A stretch of DNA of 64,000 nucleotides from Edolisoma coerulescens (taxonomy: Eukaryota > Chordata > Aves > Passeriformes > Campephagidae), in NCBI GenBank assembly GCA_013397115.1, contig VWZW01007677.1, positions 218,990-282,989 on the forward strand, in the 5' to 3' direction. Within the stretch, counting starts at the first letter, position 1, and each line of letters opens with the position of its first letter. Shown here in pieces: positions 26,520 to 37,012 of the stretch. The translations under genes and the position numbers were made by a program. Under the pieces are notes generated by a model. The model made no database searches. It was not told the DNA's origin and was given only the letters and a program-made list of their open reading frames with translations.

Positions 26520-28155
26520 AAAGATTTTGTCTTTTCAGGCAAGTATTTAAAAAAACCCACTTTTGTTCTGAAAGAAGTTTTTTATTATAACTATTAATTG
26601 CCATTCAGAAAAAACAGTATCAGACTATTATATGACATGGAGATTTCATATTTGATCTGCTCAAATTGTGGATGGAGAAGGAAGGAAAAATTAATAAAAA
26701 GAAAACCGTTTTTCCTCCAGAAAAAGAAAATTGTATCCTCTGGGAGACCCTAGTTTCCCTTTAGCACCCTCTATCCTCCTTTCTTCTCTGTTCTCTTGTC
26801 TTGCTAGTGCACTCAAGTGCCTGGTCTACAGGCTAGTTTAAGAGTTTTCAAGAGGAAATCAAAAGTCTCACCTCATTTTCCTCCTGAACTTTCATTCCTG
26901 CCTCAGCAACTTCAGTCACTCACTCATAGCACTCGTACTTTCGTCTGAACCCAAGGCACAAAGCAAGCAGGGGAAAGACAGATAGGTTGGATTTTACTTT
27001 TTCCACGGAGATTTTAATTTTTTCTACAGTAAGTAACTAATTTAATGTTTTCAGTAATATTCAGGTTGTCTGAGAGAATAATAAAGTCTTATCCATTTGC
27101 AACTGCAGGTCAGTCAGCTGTAGTGTCATCTTGCTTGTGCTGCTCAACTAGTGATTTTGACCTTGGTGTGAATGGATCATTCACTCAAGTGATGAGAGTT
27201 AATTTAGCCTTCGTAATAGCCAGAGCTCAACCTTTTCAGAGCTGCAATTGTTTCAGTGATGCCAAATTATATGCAATCACTGAGTAATATGAACAGTGAT
27301 CCACTGCTGTGTCTTTGGATGTAGGCCACCAAAATCATTCTTTTCATACTGGTAGGAAACAGGCTAAAAATTCATTCAGTACTGCACATTGCAGAGTGTA
27401 TGAGCTGTGTTACTGCATGAACAGTATACTGAGAGAAAATGAAGTTTGGTGATTTTTGCCCCATTTTTTTTTTCTATAGCTCTTTTCTCCTTTGAGGGAA
27501 CTCTATGGATTCCGTTTAAGGGAAATCTCCATTAGATTCTCTCTCTTGGATCCAAAAGCTTTTATATCCTAATGTTAGATCTTGGGGAGAGAGTCACAAT
27601 TCAAGACAAGCATACAAAAAATGAGTTATTTTCATCTATCTCTGCAAATTCACATAAGTTGTGAAGTAGGACTTTTTCGTCAAAGGAGACTGGGTGAAAA
27701 GAGCAGAACACCAAACGTTTTATTCATAACAAACCTGTGTTCTGAGCAGACAGATCACAGTGTGTTTTATAGGACTGAGGTCTTTCACAGTGTAACTCAT
27801 GTAGCTCAGAGCCTGGGGTTAGGACAGAGGTTGTTCTGTCCTCCAGGGTGCTGAGCTGCAGTCACCTGGCCTGCCCAGGTTCCAGGTCTGTCTGTTTTGC
27901 ATTTTGCTAGGAAACAGGTTTAGCAAGAAGACCTTCAGAAGCAACATGACAAAGTCTGCAATGTTATTAACACTTAGTAATGATATTCATATAAATTGCT
28001 TCCATAAGATGTTAGAGGGAATAGTATTTACATTAGGTAGAATAATGGTGAATTTAGAAGGAACTCTGCAACTTTTTTTTGCAGAAAAAATCGTTGAAGC
28101 TGCAGCAGCATGTGAACATAAGCTACAAAATCAGTTAAAACAATTGATTTGTTAG
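26520..28155. other. Unique DNA upstream of the dynein-like blocks
   Basis: No exon is convincing. The open frame at 27904-28155 (83 codons) shows no domain. If the dynein reading below is right, this would be intron of the dead gene. Confidence 0.4.
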
Positions 28156-28240
28156 ATATTGAGACTCTGTTCTGAGGATGGCGAAATCTTCAAGGATATA
28201 GAAGAATGGTTGGAAATCATCTGAAAGTCTGCAATCACAA
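28156..28240 (+). pseudogene. Possible decayed dynein heavy chain exon (linker region)
   Basis: An acceptor-like GTTAG precedes the block and a donor-like GTAGGT follows it. The first 22 codons read without a stop and contain 'SEDGEIFKDIEEWLEII', then TGA. This resembles the dynein linker stretch that reads roughly 'SKEDEY...(V)EVWL' shortly before the exon described next, with some residues missing. Order and strand agree with the better blocks at 29.3 and 39.5 kb. The similarity is short and the call is weak. Confidence 0.22.
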
Positions 28241-29319
28241 GTAGGTATGTGAACCTGTTATGCACAAAATGTATAAAAATGGTACTTTTAAACAAAGACA
28301 TAAGTCTTATGGTGTAAGTCAAATCTTAGCGGTTTATAAAATTTAAATGCCAAAATCAAGTGATCTCTAGAAAATATTACACTACTTGCCAGGATGTGTG
28401 TTTAAAATCTTGTTTTGCTCATCAGCGCAAACATTTCCCTGTTGCAAAGGTGGGATTCTGCATGAATCAGCTTTTTTAAATCAGTGCCTTAATATCTTTG
28501 GCCGGCTCTGTCAGACAGATTTGTCTCGCAACCTTTTGAAAAGCAGATTTGTGCTTATTGTTATTTCATAGCAAGTGTAATTTAGAAGGACTGTTCTGGG
28601 GTCCTCATCCCCTTCCCTGCCTCCTCTCCCCTTCCTCCTCCCCCCCTNTTCATTGGTTTTGTTCAGAAGCATGACTTTTCAAATTAAGATGTCCAGATGC
28701 CTGGGAATAAGTCTAATTCATAGTGACTGCCAGTGGCTTCTAGGGCCATGAAGACAGGCACTCTGGGCCACCTCTTCAGTGTCACCATTCCCATCAGGAT
28801 GGGGAATTACATAGCAGTCTGATGAGGGAAGCTGTTCAGGGATCCTGCTTTTCATGTTCCTCTGACACAAAGAAGTCATCATGATCAAGGCAATCAGGCC
28901 CCGAAGAGTTGTTGTTTCCCTCCCCTCCCCAGCCCCTGCATTTCCTGTAGTAAACATGAAGTGTATTGTGACTGTTTTGGAAGCAGAGTTTTAAGGTATA
29001 CGTGTGATACTTTAAACATCTATTAGCTTTATGGCGTGTGCGATTACAGAGAGCATTCCAAGTGCAGTATCAGTCTAGAATTTATCTGTTCTGAAATTAA
29101 GTTCTGGGAGCCAGTAGAAAAGTGTATTTTTGTTATTAAGGAATAAAACTAAAATTGTAAGAGAACAACACCATTATTAGTTTGCAAAAGTTATTTGCTT
29201 TGATTAAAAGCACCAATAAATGTGTCTTGGTTCTATAACTGCTCCATTTAGCACTTGACATATAATAGGTTTTTTTCCCCACAGTGTAATATCTCCATTG
29301 AAATATAATTATTTTGCAG
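28241..29319. other. Unique DNA with a C/T-rich low-complexity tract
   Basis: A polypyrimidine stretch rich in CCT and CCCC lies at 28601-28652 and contains one undetermined base (n at 28648), probably a sequencing difficulty in the C run. The rest is unremarkable. The polypyrimidine and TTTTGCAG just before 29320 serve as the acceptor of the next block. Confidence 0.6.
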
Positions 29320-29451
29320 ATTGCTCAACTGAATGCCCTTATAAACATGCTGTTAGGGGAACTCACCCCTGGTGATCATCAGAACATCATGACAATATGC
29401 ACAATTGATGTACACGCGAGGGATGTTGTAGCCACGCTTATAGCACAGAAG
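29320..29451 (+). pseudogene. Axonemal dynein heavy chain exon, DNAH9/11/17-like
   Basis: This 132-base block is open for 44 codons, starts right after TTTTGCAG and ends at CAGAAG before GTAATT. Both splice sites look normal and both are in phase 0. It encodes the end of the dynein linker just before AAA1, including the hallmark '[14 protein letters not shown]', preceded by '[19 protein letters not shown]'. Dynein heavy chains are ~4,500-residue ATP-driven motors of cilia and flagella. Several positions nearly fixed in the family are changed: Arg to His and Lys to Asn in the usual 'GDRQKIM', and Lys to Thr after 'DVVA'. Such changes, plus the broken block at 39.5 kb, suggest loss of constraint. 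The next expected exon, with the Walker A 'GPAGTGKTET', is not recognisable downstream. An exon of a functional gene remains possible if 39.5 kb is an assembly artefact. Confidence 0.85.
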
Positions 29452-31071
29452 GTAATTTGTTGCAGAGCAATTACACTAATGCATTTTTAAAAGCATAAAA
29501 TAAAGAATAATTTCATTTGTTGAAAAGATATTCTGATGACTTATGTATGGCAATGACAGAATATTTTGATTAAAACCATTTTTGTCCTTTTATACTTTTT
29601 GCTTTAGAGTTAGATAATTACATTTACCAGTTAAAGAATTAACATTTAAAAATATATAGATATTTTGTCCAAATATTTAAAGACTTCCGTTAAAAATGTA
29701 TGCTGTAATGTGACAGCAGGTTTCTCATTAATTTGCCTCCAATTACTGATCTTTTCACAACTAATATAAATCTCACACTTATTGGAGATAGCTAGGAAGT
29801 TTAATATATACAAAAGATAAGATAGCAATTGCGTTATGTTTCCAGATAGCTTTTGGGTTTTTTCTATAAATAGGTTTTATTTTCATATCCGTTTCTGAGG
29901 TGGAGTCTGTACGGCTAACTCTTTGCATGCCTGACTTCGTCACTGCCAGTGCCTATTTATAGTAATTTGCTACTCCATCTCCAGACTGTGAGCACTCAAA
30001 CAGGAAGGGGGTGGTGAGAGACACCATGCAATGTCTGCTCCCTTATGCATGGTTAGGCAGGTGAGAGATAGTTGTTCTATCTTCCATTCCTCCTACCTGC
30101 AACCAGCTGACCTCCAAAAGGGGCACAGAGCCCCCAGTTTGAATAAGCAGCTTCATTCCTGAGTCAGACACCTAGAGTTTTTCTGTTTATTCGTAAGCAG
30201 TAACAAAGGAGAAGAGAAAAACTGTAGGTATGAAGTGTGTGTGTGTAGTGCATATCTATTCATCCATCCTCTATAGCCTGTCATCTTTCTATGCATCTGT
30301 TGCATTTTAACATTTGCTCACTGTAAAATCCACCTTTTGGCAACACATAGCTGCCAAGATCAAGGATTGTGCTGTTTCTCTGCATGTCCAAACACCCTCC
30401 CACCCCCACAATGGTAAGGACTTAATTATTTTGCTTTACTATAAGTCATAATTTTGCTGCAGACCAGGCACAGTACTGAGGTTTCTCAGAAATCCAGTCT
30501 TTACATAAATGGCATAAATAAATAATTCAAGATGAAAACTACAGTGAACTTGTGCAAGTAAAACTGTTTTACTTGAAAGAATGAAATAGAAAAAATTCAC
30601 GGTAAATTATTGTAGTGTGCCATGAAATCTTGTCCAGGACAAATGGTCTCTTACCCTTTTTAACTCATGTTCTGTAAAACTGGGGAAAAAAAGCAAAACC
30701 AAAAGCAACACGAACAACAAAAAAATCCCTTAACACTCTTACAGTTGCTGAATAAAATCCATTCTACTGAGCATAATCACTTTGTTGTGGTGTGACGCAT
30801 AATAGCAGTTGCATTGAAAATTTGCAGCAATTTAAAATATTCTTTTCACTGAAATTGTTTATCCACATTGCCAAAGCCTTTAAGGAAGTACTGATGTTTT
30901 TCATATTGTCAGGAGCAGCTGTTTCTATCTGCTGTGGCTGTCTAACTGCTAACTAGGCAGATGGCACACAGTAGCTGAGGTGTGTCTGTTGTGTACAGGA
31001 CCAACTTTTCTGGCTTATAGGAAGCACAGCTGCCATGCTATTATGATGATGATGATCCTTATGTATTTCAG
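29452..31071. other. Presumed intron, no recognisable P-loop exon
   Basis: The family would place the exon or exons coding for 'RHRW...GPAGTGKTETTKD' in this interval. I read all frames for it and found nothing. The sequence is otherwise unremarkable. Confidence 0.4.
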
Positions 31072-31125
31072 ACATTGGAGGCCTTATATAGGGCTGCATG
31101 CTTTGAAGGGGTGATTAGGGTCTTT
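31072..31125 (+). pseudogene. Possible remnant of the dynein AAA1 exon after the P-loop
   Basis: After TTTCAG the DNA reads 'ACATTGGAGGCCTTATATAG' then 'GGCTGCATGCTTTGAAGG'. With indels this lines up with the codons for the dynein segment 'IGNIYKGL...CFDEFNR': ATTGGA, TATA.GGGCT and CTTTGA match. There are stops in frame and a probable deletion of about six codons. Position and strand fit between the blocks at 29.3 and 39.5 kb. The similarity is too short to stand alone. Confidence 0.2.
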
Positions 31126-32605
31126 AGTACACTGAATAAGTACTTAAATAATCAAACTGACAAGCTGTGTGGAAATATGGAATCCCTATTAATGAGAATT
31201 TTGGATAGGGATCAGGGGACTCTGTAAAAACCAAGTGAAATTATTTGCCACAGATACAAACATCTCAATATGATATAGCATGTGAGTATCAGTATAAAGT
31301 ACTTCAGTATCTACTAGAGACAAATACATTTATGAATGAATAAGTATGTTTTACGTCATTGACTCTGGTCAATGAACAAGCTATAGAAAATACTGGACAG
31401 TGAAAACTAGAGAAGGCCTAAGATTTTTGTCTCAGTTGGGAGAAACTTGATCCATAGAATATTGGAACCAGCAACACTCTTTTCCTGTGTCTCACTTGTA
31501 GTAATTAACATGTTAACATCTACCTTTTTTTCTTCTAAAGAACTACTTTCTTAATATTCTTGTGCACTGGGGTAGCATAAGAGAGCTGGAGGCAATAGTA
31601 AGATGTGTCTGGGGCTTAAGGAAGCAAGGAAGTGCTGACCAGATGCTGCATTTCCTGTTGCTTTAAGGCATTAGTTCATTAGGCCACTAATCAACACCAT
31701 GTGCTCTGCTAACAAACCATTTCATCACCAGAGTGGTGGAGCATGCACATACTGTTTCCAACTAATTGGGACCTCATCCAAGTTGATGAAAAGTCTCTTG
31801 TTGGCATCAATTGGTGGTAGAAGAGGTTGTCTGAGAAGGGTTGTCCTTGTTATTGTTTGTGTCTTCACATAGCTCATTTGAAAATATTTTAGCGAGAAAT
31901 ATGGAGTTATTGTATCTTTTCTGTGTCTTGTTAGTGGAGTTTATATTCTGTAAAGTATCTTGGCCTTGTTACAAAATTTAAAAAAAACCTAAACACTAGG
32001 GGACCATCAGGTTGATGGGCATAAGTGTTTGTTTTTCAGAAATCCCGTTGCCAGCCTTTATTTTCTAAAGAAAGAGGTCGAGGTATTGAGCAGACATGGA
32101 GATTGGTTCATCACTTTAGTCCTGAGTTAAGAGCTGAAACTACTTGAGATACAGACTGGGCAATGTCACCTCAATAGTGCTTATGTTGACCACTACTGTG
32201 TGTACACCAAAAATGTCCAACTTCAAAGCTTACAGCAAGGCTTGTTCTTGATGGCAGTAGAAATGACCTAATAAAATCATAATCTGCAGTACTTTCTAAA
32301 TAGCTGCAGCCCTAAAAGCACGAACAAATGTAACATGAAATTAGAATTGCAATTGTGTAACACAGTTGTTTCTTCAGCTTAATGCAATGCTATCACTCTC
32401 CAAACATAATTTTGTAAGTTTGGAAACAGCTATAAGAACAATAATTTCCTTGCACATGATAAAAACAGCTGATGAGAAAAGCAGGGAAGTTTGATCACTT
32501 AGATTTCACCAAATGGGAAGAGGGAGATATCAATTATCTCATAGGTAAAGCTGTGGGATCAATGTGTCGGAGATGTGTACAAGAACAAAAAAAGGCGGAT
32601 GACTC
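31126..32605. other. Featureless DNA
   Basis: No recognisable gene or repeat. Confidence 0.45.
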
Positions 32606-32902
32606 ATGGAGTGGAAGGTGGAAAGACAGAGCATCTTGATCAGGAAAGGACAAAAGAAAGAGTCTGATTCCTCAGAAGCCGATGGAGGCAGACCTGCAAG
32701 CAAAGTACAAGGTGAGCAGTTTACAGCAATAACAAGAAATACTGCAGGGTTAGAGGATCATGCAGAGATGGTCACAGAAGAAAGCAGAAGTACTGCAGTG
32801 CTAAGGGAAAAGGTTTTCAGAAAGTCACAGATATCAGAAAGCACATGGAAGACAATCACAAAGGTGAAGAAGATGAAGATCAAGGGCGGAGAAGAGGACT
32901 AA
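32606..32902 (+). other. Unassigned 98-codon purine-rich open frame
   Basis: The frame is open from ATG to stop and codes for a very hydrophilic, Lys/Glu/Ser/Thr-rich product with no hydrophobic core or known motif. The purine-rich DNA continues to ~33110 with several stops, including a 'RRKDFFKQVKNITG' stretch that vaguely recalls the segment before the reverse transcriptase domain of CR1-like LINEs. It may be an old LINE fragment or a chance frame in purine-rich DNA. I do not assign a function. Confidence 0.2.
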
Positions 32903-33822
32903 TGAGCCTGGGAGATTTAGGACAAGCAAGGAGAACCACTGGTGCCTGCTGCACAGGACATGAAAGAAGAGAGATTGATAAATAGGAGAAAGGATTTCTT
33001 CAAGCAGGTGAAAAATATCACTGGGTAGGAAGTGAAGAAATCTGCCTTGATTGAGGCCAGAAAAATTTGGTGAGACAAAATCAAAAGAGAGGAATAGGTG
33101 AGAGTTCTTCAAGAGCATTTACATATGGTAAGAAAACAGAAAAAAAATCCTACTTTATTTTTTGAGGGAATGCTGGCATCTGCTGTTTCAGGGTAAGATG
33201 GCTTTGGGGTTGGAGAGTTGGGGAAACGGCACTATGGATGGAATTATGGAAACATCAAATGAAAGAAGATGCATGCATGATGGAATTTACTCATGGAACA
33301 TCACAAACAAAATACACTGTTCTGTTTGCCTATGTTCAGTTTTACATACCTGACTCTGGGAAATAACAGCTTACGGAAAAAAAAACCTGAGCAACCAACC
33401 AAACCAACAAAAACCTTGAAAATTCAACCAGAGCAATTTATTGCTTTTTTGAGGAAACCTTTTATTTTGGAATGAAACATGCTCTGTGAGTAGCTGCCGT
33501 GCTTTCTTTGGGTTCAAACTACCAGAGTGTGTCAGGCTTTCCTCAGGTAGCCTTCGTGTTTCCTGCTGGAGCATATGAGCTAGAAGATCAAAGGTGTCGG
33601 CTGCTCGCTCTTCCCTAGTGTTGCTTTGTCTTTCAGTAGTAATTTCTGGTTTGGCTTTTTTTTTCCCAAAGGGTAGAACTTGCAGACATGTTAGGCACAG
33701 AAAGTCCCAGACTTCACAAAGAATATGTATTATGCTATTTTGACTGACGTAATGTTTTTCAGTTGATCAAAATATTTTTCTGCAGAAATCTCAGAAATGC
33801 TGACTGTGCTTGTGTGAAGTCA

Positions 33823-33996
33823 ATCTTATTAGAGTAATTCCAAAGAAAATTTGGCCCTGAGCATTCAGATTAAAAATGTGGCACAAAGCTTGAACCAAGT
33901 ATAGCCTACTAGGATTGAACACTGCGTTTCACTGAGACCAGAAGAATTTTTGTACAGAAGGAAGAAACTGAGAAGAATCTTCTCACTGTCCACAGC
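33823..33996 (+). repeat. Left arm of an inverted repeat pair
   Basis: The last 146 bases (33851-33996) are the reverse complement of 36844-36987 or so, with about six differences, which is about 96% identity. The match starts weakly at the outer end ('ATCTTATTAGA') and stops sharply at 'CACAGC' on the inner side. I do not recognise the family. It has no coding pattern. Confidence 0.88.
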
Positions 33997-34561
33997 CTGT
34001 TACGAACTGCCTATTATTTTACTGCTTACTACTGGTAGTGTGTCAGTCATAATTGTTACTCAGAATCTATCATCTAAAATAACAAACCATAGGAAAGAGT
34101 AGGCTATGACAGAAAAAAATCCCCTGTTTTGGGTCATGGAGGTTGACATATCTCAATAGCCTTTATTCTTTTTTGCTGTTTCTCAAGCTAAGCAACCAGA
34201 AAAGTGAGACAGAGGCACACAGAATCCATGTGCTATATATGTATGTGTTTAAAATGTTCTGTTTTCTCTTGATTTTGTTTATTCAATGTAACAAGAAACG
34301 TGAAGCCAATGACAGCAGTGTTCAGGAAATACATGTTTGGTTTTAAATTCATTCTGATTTTAATTTTGATGATTTTTTAAAACAAAGAAAGTGTTCTCTC
34401 TAGGGCAGGGTTAGTGATTAATTTTACCAGTGGTTCTGGTACCCGAATTATTTTTGTTTGTACAAGACATTGCTTCTGTGCCCTTTAGTCTCTCCAATTG
34501 TGTGCTCTCCTGTGATCAGGTCCTCCTGCCTAGCGTATTTCAATATACTATATGTAATAGC
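33997..34561. other. Unique DNA inside the inverted repeat pair
   Basis: This is not repeated in inverted form on the other side of the gap. No gene or repeat is recognisable. Confidence 0.45.
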
Positions 34562-34604
34562 CATTAAGGGTCTTTTCCAACTGAAATGTTTCTGTGATTC
34601 TATG
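34562..34604 (+). mobile_element. CR1 LINE 3' tail, very short
   Basis: 'AAGGGTCTTTTCCAACTGAA' followed by 'ATGTTTCTGTGATTCTATG' is the last ~40 bases of a CR1 element on the + strand. Nothing upstream matches CR1, so the insertion is extremely truncated or was later eroded. Confidence 0.8.
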
Positions 34605-35258
34605 CTTGTGTGGATCTCTGGGGGTTAGCCTCATAAAGGCAGGCCACTTTCCAATCTCTCTAGAATAGCGTGTTTCCAAAGTAAATAAGTCCCTTGAAAG
34701 ACACAGTGGAGCCCTCTTTAGAAAGGTAGACTTCTCACTTTTCACCTCAGTGAATGAAAAAGTATCCCTTTGTCTATCACTGATCAGAAAAGATGAGATG
34801 TGCCATTGGAGATTTTCTGCTGACAGGGTTATCCTTCTAACACATGTACCAACAAAAGTGCCTATAGTACTTCCTGAAATCTTTGTGAATCAAATGAACT
34901 ATGTTTAAAACACTCCACAGAAAAGTCTGTCTTGTTGTTCTGGGCCCTCACCACTGCAGCTGGCTCTTTTTCTCTTTTACTATTGCTAGTTTGAAGTGTC
35001 TATAAAAGTTTATGGCAAACCGGAGTATAGGAATGCTTTTATGAACTCAGTTGCATCTCTGTAGATTTGCTTTCTGTTGTGGTACTTTGAGTTAAGACAC
35101 TGCAGGGTGGGGTTTGGCAAGAGAATAAAGTTAAATAAGAAATAAAGTGATTTTTCAGGCTTAGTTTTGTGTTATCCTATGGCACAGTAACCTTTTTTTG
35201 ATTTTTAAGGGAGACTGCTGAATTGGAATTGGAGGTTTTCATAGTAGTAAATCCAGGA

Positions 35259-35378
35259 AAAAAAAAGGGGGGGGGGNNNNNNNNNNNNNNNNNNNNNNNN
35301 GAAGTCTTCCAGAAAATATTAAAACTCTTTTTTGGTGGATACAAAAACCCCTCTTCTCCCCCCTTTTTTTTTTCTGGG
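35259..35378. other. Assembly gap flanked by inverted A/G and C/T tracts
   Basis: Twenty-four N occur at 35277-35300. Just before the gap is 'ATCCAGG' followed by A and G runs. About 60 bases after it is the complementary arrangement, C and T runs followed by 'CTGGGTT' (35355-35383). The two sides are therefore roughly reverse complements. A polyA-polyG and polyC-polyT fold-back like this commonly breaks sequencing and assembly, so the real content of the gap is unknown. Confidence 0.85.
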
Positions 35379-35383
35379 TTATA

Positions 35384-36843
35384 GCACTGGGTCCTAAGGT
35401 ACTCCCAATAAGAAACAGGCAAAGGCTAGAGCTGAAGGTCAAGAAACTGACATGAAGACAGATTGTTAGATAGATCTCAGATAACTAAAACTTTAAGGTA
35501 TAATGACATATTCCATTGCAAAACAGGCTACAGAAGACTGTAAGGGAGCTAAAATAATTAAGAATTTAAGCTATATGAGATTGTCTGGCAGAGACTAATT
35601 TTTTAGCTTAAGAAAAACCTGGATATTTTCTTCCCCTGAAAGTATCTGAAATATATAGGTAAAAGATGGTATAAAATAGTAAAACACTGCTGGTTTATTA
35701 GAGGTTTTTTTCTGACTGTCCTAAGAGATATTTACCACAAATTTTCCTGTGTGTATATGCTAAATTCAGGTTTCAGTACCTTTCTCATTTTATTGAATCA
35801 TCATTCTCGGAAAGCATATAGGCCTCCTTTTTTGAAAATCACTTGTTATAAAATCAGTCTTTTGTGCTTATCAAATTCTGAAACATTTATGGTTTTTTAA
35901 TCTCAGATAAGAAAATGTGTATTGATCTGTTAACTACTAATGGGGTTTTCTTAATCTTGTTTGTTGCTAGCATTAACATTAATTAAGTCTGAAAATGTCC
36001 AAGTCCAAAGGCTGCTGCAAAACATTCCTGTTGCTTATAGATATCTTATTAATTTGTCACTGGCATTAAGCCACTGATGCTTTTGACTGATCTATGGATT
36101 AGGCACGAATTCTCATAATCAACGACACAGTAAGAGGATGGTGGCAGTACAGCTCTGTCTCACAGGTTTATGTTTTCTTTTCCCCTTGCAGAGCTTATAC
36201 AATGGTGATCTCAGACTTTGTGTGAAATAGTGTTGACATCAGAAGAGCTGCAAATTCAAGAAGACTCATGAGAAAGTTAATCTATCTCTGCACATTGTAT
36301 TGTATCTACATGGGTGCTGTAGGAAAAAAATTAAACTCTTCGGTAATGCTGCTAGGCAAGCATACTAAAGAATTTGGGGGGCAGGGCAGTATTCATTAGA
36401 AATGGACTATAGAGGATTCCCAGCATATTCAGGAGCAAGAATGTGAGAAATACTCTTGGCATTGTACTTGAATGCCAGCAGCACTAAGAGAGAAAGCAGG
36501 TAAGTCATTAGTGTACACTCCTGTATAAGCTCAGGTCTCGATTATCTCTTTCCAGTACCTTCAGAGAGTAGAGGAAAGAAGGCTGCTGAAAGACTTGTCC
36601 TTTCTGAGAAAGCTTGGGTGCATAATTATATAGATTTACCTGGCCTTTTCCAAAGGGAGAAATGGCATCTCTTCTCCAGTCCCTCTCCCTACTAGTCTTT
36701 CTGTTCTCCCCTTTTTTCTTAACTCTCAGTTTTTGTAAGTGCAATACTTTAAGTCTTTCCTGGTGCAGAGAGTCAAGCATGTCTCTCGTGTGTGAGTGGA
36801 CTGGGTCCCCCTCGTTTCCTGACACTGATAACATTCTGAAGTA
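35384..36843. other. Unique DNA inside the inverted repeat pair
   Basis: No family is recognised. A 108-codon minus-strand frame at 36508-36834, adjacent to the right arm, encodes a basic product with no known motif. Confidence 0.4.
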
Positions 36844-37012
36844 GCTGTGGACAGTGCGAAGATTCTTCTCAGTTTCTTCCTTCTGTACAAAAATTCTTCT
36901 GGTCTCAGTGAAACACAGTGTTCAATCCTAGCAGGCTATACTTGGTTCAAACTTTGTGCCACATTTTTAATCTGAGTGCTCAGGGCCGAATTCAGAACAA
37001 ATCTAATCAGAT
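36844..37012 (-). repeat. Right arm of an inverted repeat pair
   Basis: This is the reverse complement of the left arm at 33823-33996. About 144-146 bases match at ~96%, fading outward beyond ~36990. Just outside it is 'GCTAAATAAAGCTG', an AATAAA-type word that would suit a polyadenylation signal of a transposable element, but no family is recognised. Confidence 0.88.

Noticed and set aside
27904..28155. 83-codon frame ending just before the possible linker block
   Set aside because: It has no motif of dynein or any other family, and the internal TTTTTTTGCAG makes the reading ambiguous.
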